A DNA stretch of 64,000 nucleotides from JAFNAG01 sp963824985 (GCA_963824985.1 CAWGRQ010000008.1:28772-92771), one strand, 5' to 3'. Counted from the first letter of the stretch, positions 53,951 through 64,000 are shown. Notes: generated by a model from the sequence alone, not told the origin. Translations and numbers: made by a program.

Positions 53951-56900
53951 TTATTTCATCGAGATCGGCTCCGGCCTCTTTCCGGGCTTTGCGGCCGCCT
54001 CCCGCCGGTAGTTGAAGCGATAACTCGTCGCGCCGCGGCCCGAGACCTGCCGTGTATTCACATCGAGCTGGTACTGCAGGTAAGGGCCTTCCTGGGAATA
54101 ACTTTCCGTACCTTTGTAAGGGTAGCCGCGCATGGCGTGAAAGGGGAGCGGCTCGACGGTGTATCCGTACGCCGCGTAGAAATCCATGTCCTTCGCGAAT
54201 CCGTCCGCATAAAAGAAGTAGTCGCGGGTCCAGCCTGCCGGCGGGGGCGCAAGCCGCGAGGAATCAAATTCCAGTTGCACCTCGTCGCCGGAACCGAGAA
54301 TCGCGAAGCGGTCATCCGATGCTGCCAGCAACCCGAGTGCGTTGCCGTAGCGCGTGTAATTCCCGGCGTGCCGCGCGTACGGCCCGGTGCGGCTGACGTC
54401 TTCGTACGCGTAACGGATGTCGCTCGGCGGATCGCCGCGCAATTCGCGCGGGTAGCCGCGGAATCCGAGGGCGGCCTCGGCGAGCGGCACCTCGTTGAGC
54501 CGGGTGAGGTTGGCTTTGGACGTAGTATCCAGCAGGATCTGGTCCCAGTAGATTTTAAGGTTCGTCATGATCCGCACCCGCCTGGTGCCGGCGGGCAGCC
54601 GCCCGGTCAGGTCTGCCACCATGGTGCGCGCCAGGCCGGCGGGGAAGCCCAGGTCGTCCACGACGCGCTTCCAGTGCCCGACGGCGTCCTGCGCCTCGAG
54701 ATAGGGCGGGATGGCCAGGACACCGGCCTGGTGTGCGGCATAGACCGAGGTGGCGGTGAAGTAGTCGGTCAGACCGCGCATGAGGAGCCGCAGAGGTTGC
54801 GCCGGATCCCATGCTCCCAGCTCGAGTTCGACTCCGTGCAGTTCGGCAAAACCCGTGAAGGGGAGCGAACGGAACCCCGTGACGTAGAAGCGGTCGCGTG
54901 CGCGCAATTCGCTCCTCAGGTCGCGCCCGCGGTCGTCCCAGGCGCCCAGCGGCAGGCGCGCCCCCCGGCTGGCAATGACCTGGAAGTCGGGGAACGGCGG
55001 CGCGCTGGCAAAACGCTCATTGGGATAGACCTCGACATCAGAGGGATGGTCCACGGCAATCAGCCGTACCTGGTCGAGGTAGACGACCTCTTCCATCGGC
55101 TCGAGCAGCCGCAGGCTCAGCCGGCCCTGCCGCGCACGGAGCGCGGGTCCCGCTACTTTCACGTATTCGGTCGGGTCGGGAGTGTTGCGCTCGCCCGGGG
55201 CCACCCAGTGACCGACGATTCCCGGACCGATCAGATCGGAGATGAATTCGTAGCGGGCGCCGTTCCAGGCGAACAGGATGGGACACGAGCTGCCCCGCCG
55301 GTCATTTTCTGCGATCTGGTGCGACCGACCCGCGGCCAGCTGCACTTCATCCTGCAGAACGCCGGTCGGCCAGAGCAGCCGCACAATCTCCGCTTCCTTG
55401 ACGTCGCCGAGGCCTACCAGAATCTCCGGCGCGTTCTGCCCCAGGTAGCCGGAGGAAGACTGCACTTCAAATTTCTGGTAGAGCGCGCCGGCGAAGACCT
55501 CCACTTTGGTACCGACGGCGCTCCTGTTGTCGGCCAGGGCCTTGAGCGAGAGCCTCAGCCAGTGATTCCTGTTCCCGCCGTCGTTGCGCAGCAGCACCGG
55601 CGGACCGCCATCCTGCGTAATGAGCAGGTCGGCGTCGCCATCGCCATCGTAATCCGCGGTGATCAGCGAGCCAGGATTGTCGAGGTTCACTTTGTCCAGG
55701 CCGGCTTCTCCGGTGAGTTCCCGGAATCCGGCGCTCCCTTCGTTGCGCAGCAGGATGACCCGCGCATTTGGCCCTGCGGACCCGACCGCAGCCAGGTCGA
55801 GCCCGACCATCGTTGTCGTAGTCGACCGCCGCCAGGCCCCAGCCGTCGGTCCAATTGAGCTTGGGGAGCGGCACGGCTTCCAGCCGTTTGCCCTCGACGT
55901 TCCGCCACAGACTCAATCCCGGAGACCCGGCATGCGTGAAGGCCACGTCCATCCAGCCGTCTTTGTCGAAGTCGAAGACCACGACGCCTCGGGTGGCCGT
56001 CAGGGACGCGCCGCTCAACAGCGGGGTAGCCCGGAATCTCCCTTCGCGAGGATTCCGGAACAACGACGGCGGTCCCTGCGCGCGAGTCACGATCAAGTCC
56101 ACGGCCCGGTCGTTGTCGAAGTCCGTCGCAATGCTCATCCGGGCAGTTTGCGACTTCACCGGGCATCGTGTCCGAGGAAGTGTCGGTGAACGTGCCGTTG
56201 CCGTTATTCCTCCACAGCCTCGCGCTCCCGGCAAGCGTGGTGGCCAGCAGGTCTGCGTCGCCGTCGTGATCATAGTCGACAAAGTTCAAAGCAAAGACCG
56301 GAGCCGTCATCGCACCGAGTCCGGAGGCATCGGTCACATCGCGGAACGTGCCGTTACCTTCGTTGTGGAACAGCCGGAGGCCCGACTCCAGAGCGATCAC
56401 GACGTCCGTCCAGCCGTCGTTGTCATAGTCGCCGGCGACACAGCTGACGGCACGGCTCGGGATGGCGAGATTGGCGCCGGCGGTCGCATCCGCGAAGCGG
56501 TCTCCCACGTTGTGGTAGAGTACGACTTTGCGGTCGGGGCCTACATTCAGCATCAGAAGGTCGGGTCGTCGATCGTTGTCATAATCGAAAAAGCAGGCTC
56601 CCGGGCGGAAAGTTGCCTGCTCCGCTTTTCCGGCAGCACCGAGCAGGCCGGAATCGGCACTTGGCACGGGAACGAATGTAACCGCAATCGGCCTGGACGC
56701 GGCGCCGGGAGGAACCCGCACCTGCTCGGCGAGCGAATACTTGCCCTGATCTCCGTACGTGGTTCCGATGGGCGCCCCAAGCTTTTCCTGCGTGAGTTTC
56801 TGGAATCGCTCCAGTTGCTTGCGCGCTTCCTCACTGTTCCCCAATCGCTGGTAGGCATTCGCCAGGCCGAATTGCGCCGAGACATGGAACGGATTGATCT

Positions 56901-57478
56901 CGAGCGCCCGCCGGTAGCTGGCAATGGCAAGATCCAGTTTCCTGGCGCTCTGGTGGAGCGCTCCCAGGAAATAGTGCGTGTCCGCATCGCTGGGATCGAG
57001 TTGAACGACCCGGCCGAACGCGGCCAGTCCCTGTTCGGTTTCGTCAAGCTTCCTGCGCAGCAGGCCGAGGTTGAACCAGGCCCGCGGGTTGTTCGGCTGC
57101 TGTTTGACGGCTTCTTCGAGCACCTGCCCCGCCACCTCGTCCCGCTGGAGGTCGAGCAGTGCAATGCCTTCGTTCAACCGGGCTGCGAACAGACCGGGGT
57201 CGAGGGTGCGGGCCTGCTGGAAATTCTTCAGCGCCGCCTCGCCTCGCCGTTGGTTCATGTACGCCACGCCGAGATTGTTGAGCCGGATGGCTTCTGCGGC
57301 TTGTCTCGATCTGTTTGGGGACTCTTCCCTGTGAATGAAGGGCGAGCGCGGCCGCGGCCAGGGCCGCAACAATCATAAGACCGATGAGACGATTGCAGGG
57401 GCGACCGGAAGGTCGCCCGGCTGGTCGCCGGAAGACCCATGGCCAACGTAAGAAAGACGGTGGAAGATTAGTTTCCAT
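53951..57478 (-). pseudogene. Large TPR-CRTAC1 fusion protein gene with three apparent frameshifts
   Basis: Start at 57478 (METNLPPSFL...) with a membrane or signal segment LIGLMIVAALAAAALAL. A phase change near 57320 leads to TPR units (AAEAIRLNNLGVAYMNQRRG, EQGLAAFGRVVQLDPSDADT). VCBS/FG-GAP repeats follow (DYDNDRRPDLL, DYDNDGWTDVV, DYDHDGDADLL). Further phase changes are near 56148 and 55799. At the last, the other arm lacks one base and stays in frame as DNDGRADLAAVGSAG. The ASPIC/UnbV domain (GYLGQNAPEILVGLGDVKEA) is followed by a C-terminal region of about 430 residues of unknown function. Corrected length is about 1,175 residues. Insertion errors could explain the shifts, so the gene may be intact in the organism. 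Confidence 0.75.
53991..54080. repeat. Direct repeat copy B (inside 3' end of TPR-CRTAC1 gene)
   Basis: The 90-nt partner of 53164-53253. It encodes the in-frame C-terminal QYQLDVNTRQVSGRGATSYR of the fusion protein. The two copies are 827 nt apart and enclose Uma2. Confidence 0.85.
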
Positions 57479-57549
57479 GATTCGTACTCTCTGTTTCTCA
57501 ATTGTTCTTGCGTTTGTTTCCCCATCGGCGGGCGACCTGCCGGTCGCCC
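57400..57549. repeat. Two GGGCGACC/GGTCGCCC hairpins at the 5' end of the TPR-CRTAC1 gene
   Basis: GGGCGACC-GGAA-GGTCGCCC at 57400-57419 lies inside the coding start of the left-arm fusion gene. GGGCGACC-TGCC-GGTCGCCC at 57530-57549 lies in its leader. Each has an 8-bp perfect stem. A related string (GGGCGACCTTCCCGGTCGCC) is in the right arm near 57834. Confidence 0.7.
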
Positions 57550-57713
57550 CTACTTGTTCACGTGTTCCCAGCGGCCGTTCCTGAAGGTCAGAGGACGGGT
57601 TCTTGTGGATCTTTCGCGAAGTGAATTGAATTCGGTCTTTCCGGCGATGCCGTCGGAGAACCCGTATTCTTACCTTCAGGAACGGCCGCTGGGAACACGT
57701 GAACAAGTAGGGG
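57547..57713. repeat. Central 42-nt perfect inverted repeat at the duplication axis
   Basis: 57547-57588 and 57672-57713 are perfect 42-nt reverse complements (containing CACGTGTTCCCAGCGGCCGT), separated by 83 nt of mostly non-symmetric sequence. This is the axis of the large duplication and the divergent upstream region of both gene copies. The arms outside it differ by insertions, for example the GGGCGACC hairpin present only on the left. Confidence 0.9.
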
Positions 57714-57771
57714 CAAATCGGCAGGTAGGGAAACAAACGCAAGAACAATTGAGAAACAGAGAGTACGAATC

Positions 57772-60700
57772 ATGGAAACTAATCTTCCACCGTCTTTCTT
57801 ACGTTGGCCATGGGTCTTCCGGCGACCAGCCGGGCGACCTTCCCGGTCGCCCCTGCAATCGTCTCATCGGTCTTATGATTGTTGCGGCCCTCGCCGCGGC
57901 CGCGCTTGCCCTTTTCGCAGAGAAGAAGCGGCCTGACGGATCAGAAAAAGCCGCCGAAGCCATCCGGCTGAACAACCTCGGAGTTGCATACATGAACCAG
58001 CGGCGCTCCGAGGCGGCGTTGAAGAACTTTGAACAGGCTTACGCCCTCGATCCGAGCTGCTCGCAGCCCGCCTGAACGAGGGCATTGCCCTGCTCGACCT
58101 CCAGCGGCTCGATCCGGCGGGACGCGTGCTCGTTGAGGCGACGAAGCAACAGTCGAACAACCCGCGGCCTGGTTCAACCTTGGCTTGCTGGGCAGGAAAC
58201 TTGACGAGACCGACCAGGCTCTGGCTGCATTCGGCCGAGTTGCCCAAATCGATCCCAACGATAGCGACACGCACTCTTCCTCGGGAACGCACCAGTGCCA
58301 GCGGTATCTTGCCATCAGGTACCGGCGGGCGCTAGAACTCAATCCCTTCCACGTCTCGGCGGAATTCGGCCTCGGCAGGTGCCTATCAGCGCCTGGGTGA
58401 CAGTGAGGAAGCGCGCAAGCATCTGCACTTCTTCGGAGCACGCGGAAAAACTTGGAGCGCCTATTGGAACCACTTACGGCGATCAGGGCAAGTATTCGCT
58501 TGCCGAGGACGCGCGGCTTCTGTCGGCGCCGCGGCCCGCCGATTTCGGTTAAATTCCTGCCGTGTCAAGTGCCAAATCCCGCCTCCTTCTGTCCGCGCCG
58601 GAAAACCGGAGCCGGGATCACCTCGTCCGGGGGCCTGCTCTGCTCGATTATGACAACGATGGACGGGCCGACTTGCTGTTGCTGCATGGCGGATCGGACC
58701 GCACGAGAGCGCCCTCTATCGCAACGTCGGCGGCCACTTTGCCGATGCGACCGCCGAAGCCGTCTCGCCATCCGGCCGTGCCTTCAGCTGTGTCGCCGGC
58801 GGCTCTACGACAACGACGGCCGGACGGATGTGCGTGGTTGCCCCTGGAGTCGGGCCTCCGGCTGTTCCGCAACGAGGGCGACCGCGCGTTCCCCGCGATG
58901 TGACCGAGGCCTCCGGGCTCCGCGCGGTGACTTCTACGCCGTTTGCCTTGACCTTCGACTACGACCGTGACCTCAACCTGTATGCCACCGCGTTTGCCGG
59001 CGGGCCCAAGCTCTAAAGAAATAACGGCAACGGCACTTTCACCGACACTTCCCCAGTCACGGCGCCCGGTCTCGGACGCCAGATGAGCGTTGCGACGGAT
59101 TTCGACGACGACCGGGCCGTGGACTTGATCGTGACTCGCGCGCAGGGACCGCCGTCGCTGTTCCGGAATCCTCGCGAAGGGATACCCCGCTGTTTAGCGG
59201 CGCGTCCCTGACGGCCCACCCGAGACGACAAAGACGGTTGGATGGACGTGGCATTCACGCATGCCGGGTCTCCGGGATTGAGTCTGTGGCGGAACGTGGA
59301 GGGCAAACGGCTGCAAGCCGTGCCGCTCCCCGAGTTCAATTGGACCGGCAGGGGCCTGGCGGCGGTCGACTACGACAACGATGGTCGGGCTGACCTGGCT
59401 GCGGTCGGGTCCGCAGGGCCAAATGCGCGCGTCATCCTGCTGCGAGACGAAGGGAGCGCGGATTCCGGGAACTCACCGGAGAAGCCGGCCTGGACAAAGT
59501 GAACCTCGACAATCCTGGCGCTCGTCACCGCGGATTACGATGGCGATGGCGACGCCGACCTGCTCATTACGCAGGATGGCGGTGCCGGCGGTGCTGCTGC
59601 GCAACGACGGAGGGAACAGGACAAATTCGTGAGGCTCTCGCTCAAGGCCCTGGCCGACAATAAAAGCTCCTTCGGTACCAAAGTGGAGGTTTTCGCCGGC
59701 GCGTCTACCAGAAATTTGAAGTGCAGTCTTCCTCCGGCTACCTGGGCAGAACGCGCGGAGATTCTGGTAGGCCTCGGCAATGTCAAGGAAGCGGAGGTTG
59801 TGCGGCTGCTTCGCCCACCGGCGTTCTGGGGATTGAAGTGCAGCTGGCCGCGGGTCGGTCGCAACAGATTGGGAGCTCGTGTCCATCCTGTTCGCCTGGA
59901 ACGGCGCCCGCTACGAGAATTCCATCTCCGATCTGATCGGTCCGGGAATCATGGGGCACTGGGTGGCCCCGGGCGAGCGCAACACTCCCGACCCGACCGA
60001 ATACGTGAAAGTAGCGGGACCCGCACGCTCCGTGCGCGGCAGGGCCGCTGAGCCTGCCGGTACTCGAGCCGATGGAAGAGGTCAGTGCTCGACCAGGTAC
60101 GGCTCATTGCCGTGGACCATCTGAGAATGCCCGAGGTCTATCCCAATGAGCCTTTTGCCAGCGCGCCTCCGTTCCCCGACTTCCAGGTCCGTCCCGGGGG
60201 CGCGCCTCCGCTGTGGCACCTGGGACGACCGCGGGCGCGACCTGAGGAGCGAATTGCGCACGGCACGCGACCCGATTTCTACGTCACGGGGTTCGTCCGC
60301 TCCCCTTCACGGGTTTTGCCGAACTGCATGGAGTCAAATTCGAGCTGGGAGCATGGGATCCGGCGCAACCTCTGCGGCTTCTCATGCGCGGTCTGACCGA
60401 CTACTTCACCGCTACCTCGGTCTATGCCGCACACCAGGCAGGTGTCCTGGCCATCCCGCCCTATCTTGCTGCGGCTTTCCCGCCGGCCTGGCACGCACCA
60501 TGGTGGCAGACCTAACCGGGCGGCTGCCCGCCGGCACGAAGCAGTAGGATTGAGCGAACCTTAAAATCTACTGGGACCAGATCCTACTGGATACTACGCC
60601 CAAAGCCAACCTCACCCGGCCAACGAGGTGCCGCTCGCCGAGGCCGCCCTCGGATTCGCGGCTACCCGCGCGAATTGCGCGGCGATCCGCCGAGTCAGCC

Positions 60701-61127
60701 GCACCGGGCCGTACGCGCGGCACGCCAGATACACGCGCTACGGCAACGCACTCGGGTTGCTGGCAGCATCGGATGACCCACTCGCGATTCTCCAGTTTCG
60801 GCGACGAGGTGCAACTGGAGTTTGATTCCTCGCGGCTTGCGCCGCAGCTGGACCCGCGACTGCTCTTTTATGCGGACGGATTCGCGAAGGACATGGATTT
60901 CTACGCGGCATTTACGGATACACCATCAAGCCGCTCCCCTTTCACGCCATGCGCGGCTACCCTTACAAAGGTACGGAAAGTTATTCCCCCAGAAGCTACC
61001 TCCTGCAGTACCAGCTCGATGTGAATACGCGGCAGGTCTCGGGCCGCGGCGCGACGAGTTATCGCTTCAACCAGGCGGAGCGGCCGCAAAGCCCGGAAAG
61101 AGGCCGGAGCCGATCTCGATGAAATAA
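57772..61127 (+). pseudogene. Decayed copy of TPR-CRTAC1 fusion gene
   Basis: Begins with the same METNLPPSFLRWPWVFRRPA as the left copy and ends with GKRPEPISMK and TAA at 61127. TPR (AAEAIRLNNLGVAYMNQRRS), VCBS (AAVDYDNDGRADLAAVGSAG) and C-terminal segments can all be found, but spread over all three phases with repeated frameshifts and in-frame stops, e.g. the TAA after GPKL near 59016. It is about 170 nt shorter than the left copy. The N-terminal stretch LFAEKKRPDGSEK differs genuinely from the left copy. Confidence 0.85.
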
Positions 61128-61206
61128 ATGACCGGGAGCGGAAGCATTATGTGTGCAGGAATGTTTCGGGTGGCCTTGATTGAATCGAGTCAAGGTGATA
61201 GCAATT

Positions 61207-61740
61207 ATGAAGCAAGCCGAAATCAAGTTCACCTACCACAACTACAGCAGCTACCCGATGACAAGCGCTACGAGCTCGTGGAAGGAGAACTTTACTTGGT
61301 CCCCTCCCCTACCCTGTACCACCAGCGTGTTTTTTCAAGCAACTCGAGATGGCCCTCTGGACGTACATTGGCCAAAAATGCCCTGGTGAGATTTATGATG
61401 CGCCATGCGATGTCGTGTTCCAATCAGCGTGGTACACCGAGTTGCTTCGTCCAAGGAGCGCCTCAATTGTTTGACAGAGGCAAACGTTCAAGGTGCGCCA
61501 ATCTGGTTGTGAAATTTTAGTCTCCATCGACAGGGCAGCGGGACCTGGGCATCGACGCAAACTCTACTGCCAACATGAATCCGCGGGGGGGGGTTTCTGG
61601 ATTGTCGATCCCAAGGCCGACATGGACCGAAGGTGGCTATCGCACCGAGGCGGTCGTGCCCAAGAAGACCAAAAGTCCTTACCTCCAGCCTGTTCCCCGG
61701 CCTGAGCCTGAACCTCGCCGAAGTTTTTGAGAGCGCGTAG
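61207..61740 (+). pseudogene. Decayed copy of Uma2-family gene
   Basis: Starts MKQAEIKFTY as in the left copy (53859) and ends near TAG at 61738-61740 after loss of one T in the original stop context. RYELVEGELYLVPSPTLYHQ, VHWPKMPW and FWIVDP-like pieces appear in different phases, with several deletions. The flanking direct repeats are also present on this side (around 61.00-61.09 and 61.79-61.88 kb), so the Uma2 insertion predates the inverted duplication. Confidence 0.82.
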
Positions 61741-62107
61741 GAGATGCGGGTTCGTCTGAATCATCATCCAGGTCTATCCGCGGGAGGGACCTGCCTGCAG
61801 TACCAGCTCGATGTGAATACGCGGCAGGTCTCGGGCCGCGATGCGTCGAGTTATCGCTTCGATTGCCGGCGGGAGGCTCCGCACCTCCGGGTAAGAAATA
61901 ACCACCGGGAACAAAAGGGTGATTGAGAGCCCGTGGTGTGTGCTCAGAAAATCAATGATTCCTGCGTCGTCAATCCACGTGATAGGTGATTTCCCGGCAT
62001 CGGAGGTGCAAATACCAGAAAATCGCATCTGTTTAGCCGATGCTAAACAGCAGAACGCAAGGACGCAAAGAGATTCCTTTCGGTTCGCGGCACCGGCAGC
62101 CTTCGGC

Positions 62108-62196
62108 CGCATCCTTGGGCGAGCCGCGGGAGAATGCGCAATCCTCCTGAGTAGCCGCTACCCGCGCTTTCTCCCGCGGCTCAGCCCAAGGATGCG
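62108..62196. repeat. Right-arm copy of the 27-bp hairpin element
   Basis: CGCATCCTTGGGCGAGCCGC and its inverse are separated by a loop of about 34 nt. One inserted A breaks the otherwise perfect stem of the left-arm copy (52850-52937). The interval 61741-62551 otherwise holds the second relic of the CRTAC1 3' end and the CGCAAAGACGCAAAG-type outer arms, with no gene. Confidence 0.82.
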
Positions 62197-62551
62197 CCAG
62201 CGCGAAGCGCGGCTCCGCCCACGCCTGTTGCTCAGTGTGTGCTTTTTACGGTTCCCTTGCGTCTTTGCGTTTTGCTTCTTCATCCATTTGAAACAATTAC
62301 CAAAAATCGGGATCCGGTTCCATCCGGAGCCAGGTCACGAATTTGCGTAGATTTTTCCGCGCGTCGTATACTGGAGGCGGAGATGTTGTGTGTAAGAGTC
62401 TTGCGGAACGGTGACGCCGCTGATTTTTGAGCCAGGTGGATGGTATTCTGGTGCGGGATATTCCTCGGAGCGCCGGAAGTGTATTTATGATAAAATTCTT
62501 GTTTTTCGATACACAATGGCGCCGGGAATTCGGGCGGATCGAGGGCCAGCG

Positions 62552-63536
62552 ATGTCGAGATTTCTGCGCGGCCCATTGCGGTCGCCTTCGCCTGCGCTAT
62601 AGTCCCCACGAGAAAACAGGCTCCGGTTGCCGCCAAAAAAACCCAGGCCTCCGACCCTTCGGAATCGACCATCAAAGCTTTGAAATTGGCGGAAAGCGGC
62701 CGCTGCACGGAGACCCACTGCCGGTTCTCAAGCGCACCACGCAAGGCCTGCGGAGCAAGCAGCTTCGCTACCTCGCCGCCTTTGCCACGTTTCGCTGCGG
62801 CATGAGCGTCAACGACATGTAGCTGTCCTGAACGCGCTCCGTCCTGTTGCGGCGCGATTTCCTGAAGATCCGGAAGTACTACACCACAGCCGCATCTTCG
62901 GCACAGCTCACGACCGCACCATCTGGCCGAACAGTTTCCCCACCTCTCCGCAGGTGGCAAGCTCAATGCGGAGGTCTGCGAATAGAAGCGGAAGGAGGCG
63001 ATTGCGGCCTACCGCAACATCCTGGCACAGGATCCCAAGGTCCCGGGCATCCACTACCGCATCGGCCAGCATTCTGCTTGACGCGTCATCGAATCGCACG
63101 GAGGCTCCGGAAGCGAAAAAGGGATTGGAGGCGGAGACTGGAGAATCAATCCCAACAGCGCCGCAGCATGTTCGTAATGGGTGAGATCACACAGCGGCGC
63201 GTGGACGAAGCGGTCCCCGGCTGCTCACGCGTGCCTCGCAATTGGATGCCGGGTTTATGGAGGCTTACTTCTAGGTTGGTCTGTCGCTCAATGCTTCACG
63301 GGCAAGTACGCCAACGCGATCGCGCCGCTGGAGCGCTACGCCAGGCACAGCCCGGCGGGGCATTATCAGCTTGCCATCGCTTACTCCCGCACCGGCAACA
63401 AGGCGGCTGCGGATCGTGGGCAGCCAACGGGAAGCCCTGGCTAAGAAAAAGCTGGAGAGCGCCGACCCGCCGGCGGCCGAGTGCCTCGGTGAACTCCCAT
63501 TATGGATGCATCGATTGCAATGTGGCCCTACTCTAG
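62552..63536 (+). pseudogene. Decayed copy of secreted TPR protein gene
   Basis: Mirror of 51470-52483. The start reads MSRFLRGPLRS after a changed signal region. TPR segments (PLPVLKRTTQGLRSKQLRYL, NAIAPLERYA, GHYQLAIAYSRTGNKAAADR) are scattered over three phases with multiple small deletions. The end corresponds to TAG at 63534-63536. Confidence 0.82.
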
Positions 63537-64000
63537 ATCGCGCCGCCGGTTCTTCGGCCACGTACGCAGGCTGGACTGGCGGCCTTGTTGCCACGTGGCC
63601 GTCTGGGATGCATTCCCCGCGCAGACGCCGCCGGCTTTTGAAAGAGATCCCCCCCGCCGCAAATGGAATCTACTGGGTCCACGTCGCGGGACTTCACACC
63701 CGAAATGTCTACATCCGATGCTTGCTCCGACTACGATAACGACCGCTCGATGGACATTTACCTGGTCAACAGCGGCAAGTGCGACTTCTTCGACCCGCCC
63801 AAGCCACTGCGCAACACCTCCTATCACAATATGACCCGCGACGGCACGTTTACGGATGCTGACCCAAAACGCTCCGGCACTTTGGGTACAGGCGTTATGG
63901 AATGGGCGTCGGGGTCCCGGTGATGGGTTTCCGAGATATCTACGTTACCCAGTACCCGCGCAAAATTGCCTGTATCACAACAACGGGGACGGCACATTCA
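63520..64000 (+). pseudogene. Decayed copy of Tat-CRTAC1 gene, cut by window edge
   Basis: Begins MWPYSRSRRRFFGHVRRLDW, i.e. the Tat signal of the left copy, then loses frame. Pieces PPAANGIYWVHVAGLHTRNV and DYDNDRSMDIYLVNSGKCDF are still readable in different phases. It continues beyond the window. Confidence 0.8.

Larger units (their letters stand above)
50990..57629. repeat. Left arm of about 6.5-kb head-to-head inverted duplication
   Basis: Read as reverse complement, this segment matches 57630-64000 in the same gene order, including intergenic repeats. Landmarks: start of the TPR-CRTAC1 gene 57478 versus 57772, its stop 53951 versus 61127, Uma2 start 53859 versus 61207, TPR start 52483 versus 62552. 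The mirror position of base 64000 is about 50990. The left arm keeps most reading frames. Confidence 0.88.
57630..64000. repeat. Right, decayed arm of head-to-head inverted duplication (continues past window)
   Basis: Mirror of 50990-57629 with many small deletions, some insertions and substitutions. The same landmarks are progressively closer to the axis: about 170 nt net loss by the end of the fusion gene and about 215 nt by the TPR start. Most of it is around 90-95% similar by eye. A block at about 58.1-59.2 kb is clearly more diverged, with mainly third-position changes. Either a pseudogenised paralogous segment or one assembled with poor accuracy. Confidence 0.85.

Noticed and set aside
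57630..64000. Right arm as a pure fold-back sequencing artefact (same molecule read twice)
   Set aside because: Not fully excluded, but the block near 58.1-59.2 kb has many silent differences and the two N-terminal regions differ in real residues, which a repeated reading would not give.

Overview
The window is a high-GC bacterial segment that looks like Acidobacteriota. This is inference, from an Oar-like TonB-dependent receptor with an N-terminal carboxypeptidase-regulatory domain, several secreted VCBS/FG-GAP + ASPIC/UnbV (CRTAC1-like) and TPR proteins, an IPT/TIG secreted protein, a 2-oxoacid:ferredoxin oxidoreductase and a divergent membrane pyrophosphatase. No rRNA, tRNA or CRISPR array was seen.

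Layout. 0-7.7 kb is almost all minus strand: an unassigned 235-residue protein, a ClpX-like AAA+ ATPase (one apparent frameshift), a CBS-pair protein, korDABC, then a nucleotidyltransferase-like gene that runs off the left edge; an LD-carboxypeptidase closes this block. 7.8-16.2 kb is plus strand: spmA-spmB, an IPT-domain secreted protein, the pyrophosphatase, MscL with a zinc ribbon, and a TonB/ExbD pair without ExbB. 16.5-24.5 kb is an envelope cassette: MprF, histidine kinase, response regulator, TPR membrane protein and a processive GT2 synthase, with 4-nt stop/start overlaps at two junctions. 24.6-31.5 kb holds a MobA-like cytidylyltransferase, a secreted M14 peptidase fused to a degenerate amidohydrolase-like domain, a small secreted protein, a GAF-PAS-GGDEF protein and an alanyl-tRNA editing protein. 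31.7-33.2 kb is a decayed RAYT-type transposase unit bounded by inverted REP-like ends. 33.3-42.0 kb is housekeeping: hslV-hslU, a fibronectin-III lipoprotein, an FAH-family hydrolase, a transaldolase-like aldolase and a three-gene acyl-CoA carboxylase. 42.4-57.5 kb is an outer-membrane/secreted region: the TonB receptor, three CRTAC1-like genes, TPR genes and a Uma2 gene.

The most unusual structure is a large head-to-head inverted duplication centred near 57,630. The right arm (about 57.63-64.0 kb, still open at the window edge) mirrors about 50.99-57.63 kb: TPR-CRTAC1 fusion, Uma2, a large hairpin repeat, a TPR gene and a Tat-exported CRTAC1 gene. The right copy is full of small deletions and frameshifts. 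One block differs mainly at third codon positions, so this is not simply the same molecule read twice, although consensus errors or a chimeric contig end remain possible.

Other structure: five copies of a palindromic MITE/REPIN-like repeat lie between genes, three of them about 170 nt with a shared core; a 90-nt direct repeat made of the host gene's 3' end flanks Uma2; and single-base frameshifts recur (ClpX-like, FnIII lipoprotein, and several in the TPR/CRTAC1 cluster), so indel errors in the assembly should be considered before calling any of these genes dead.
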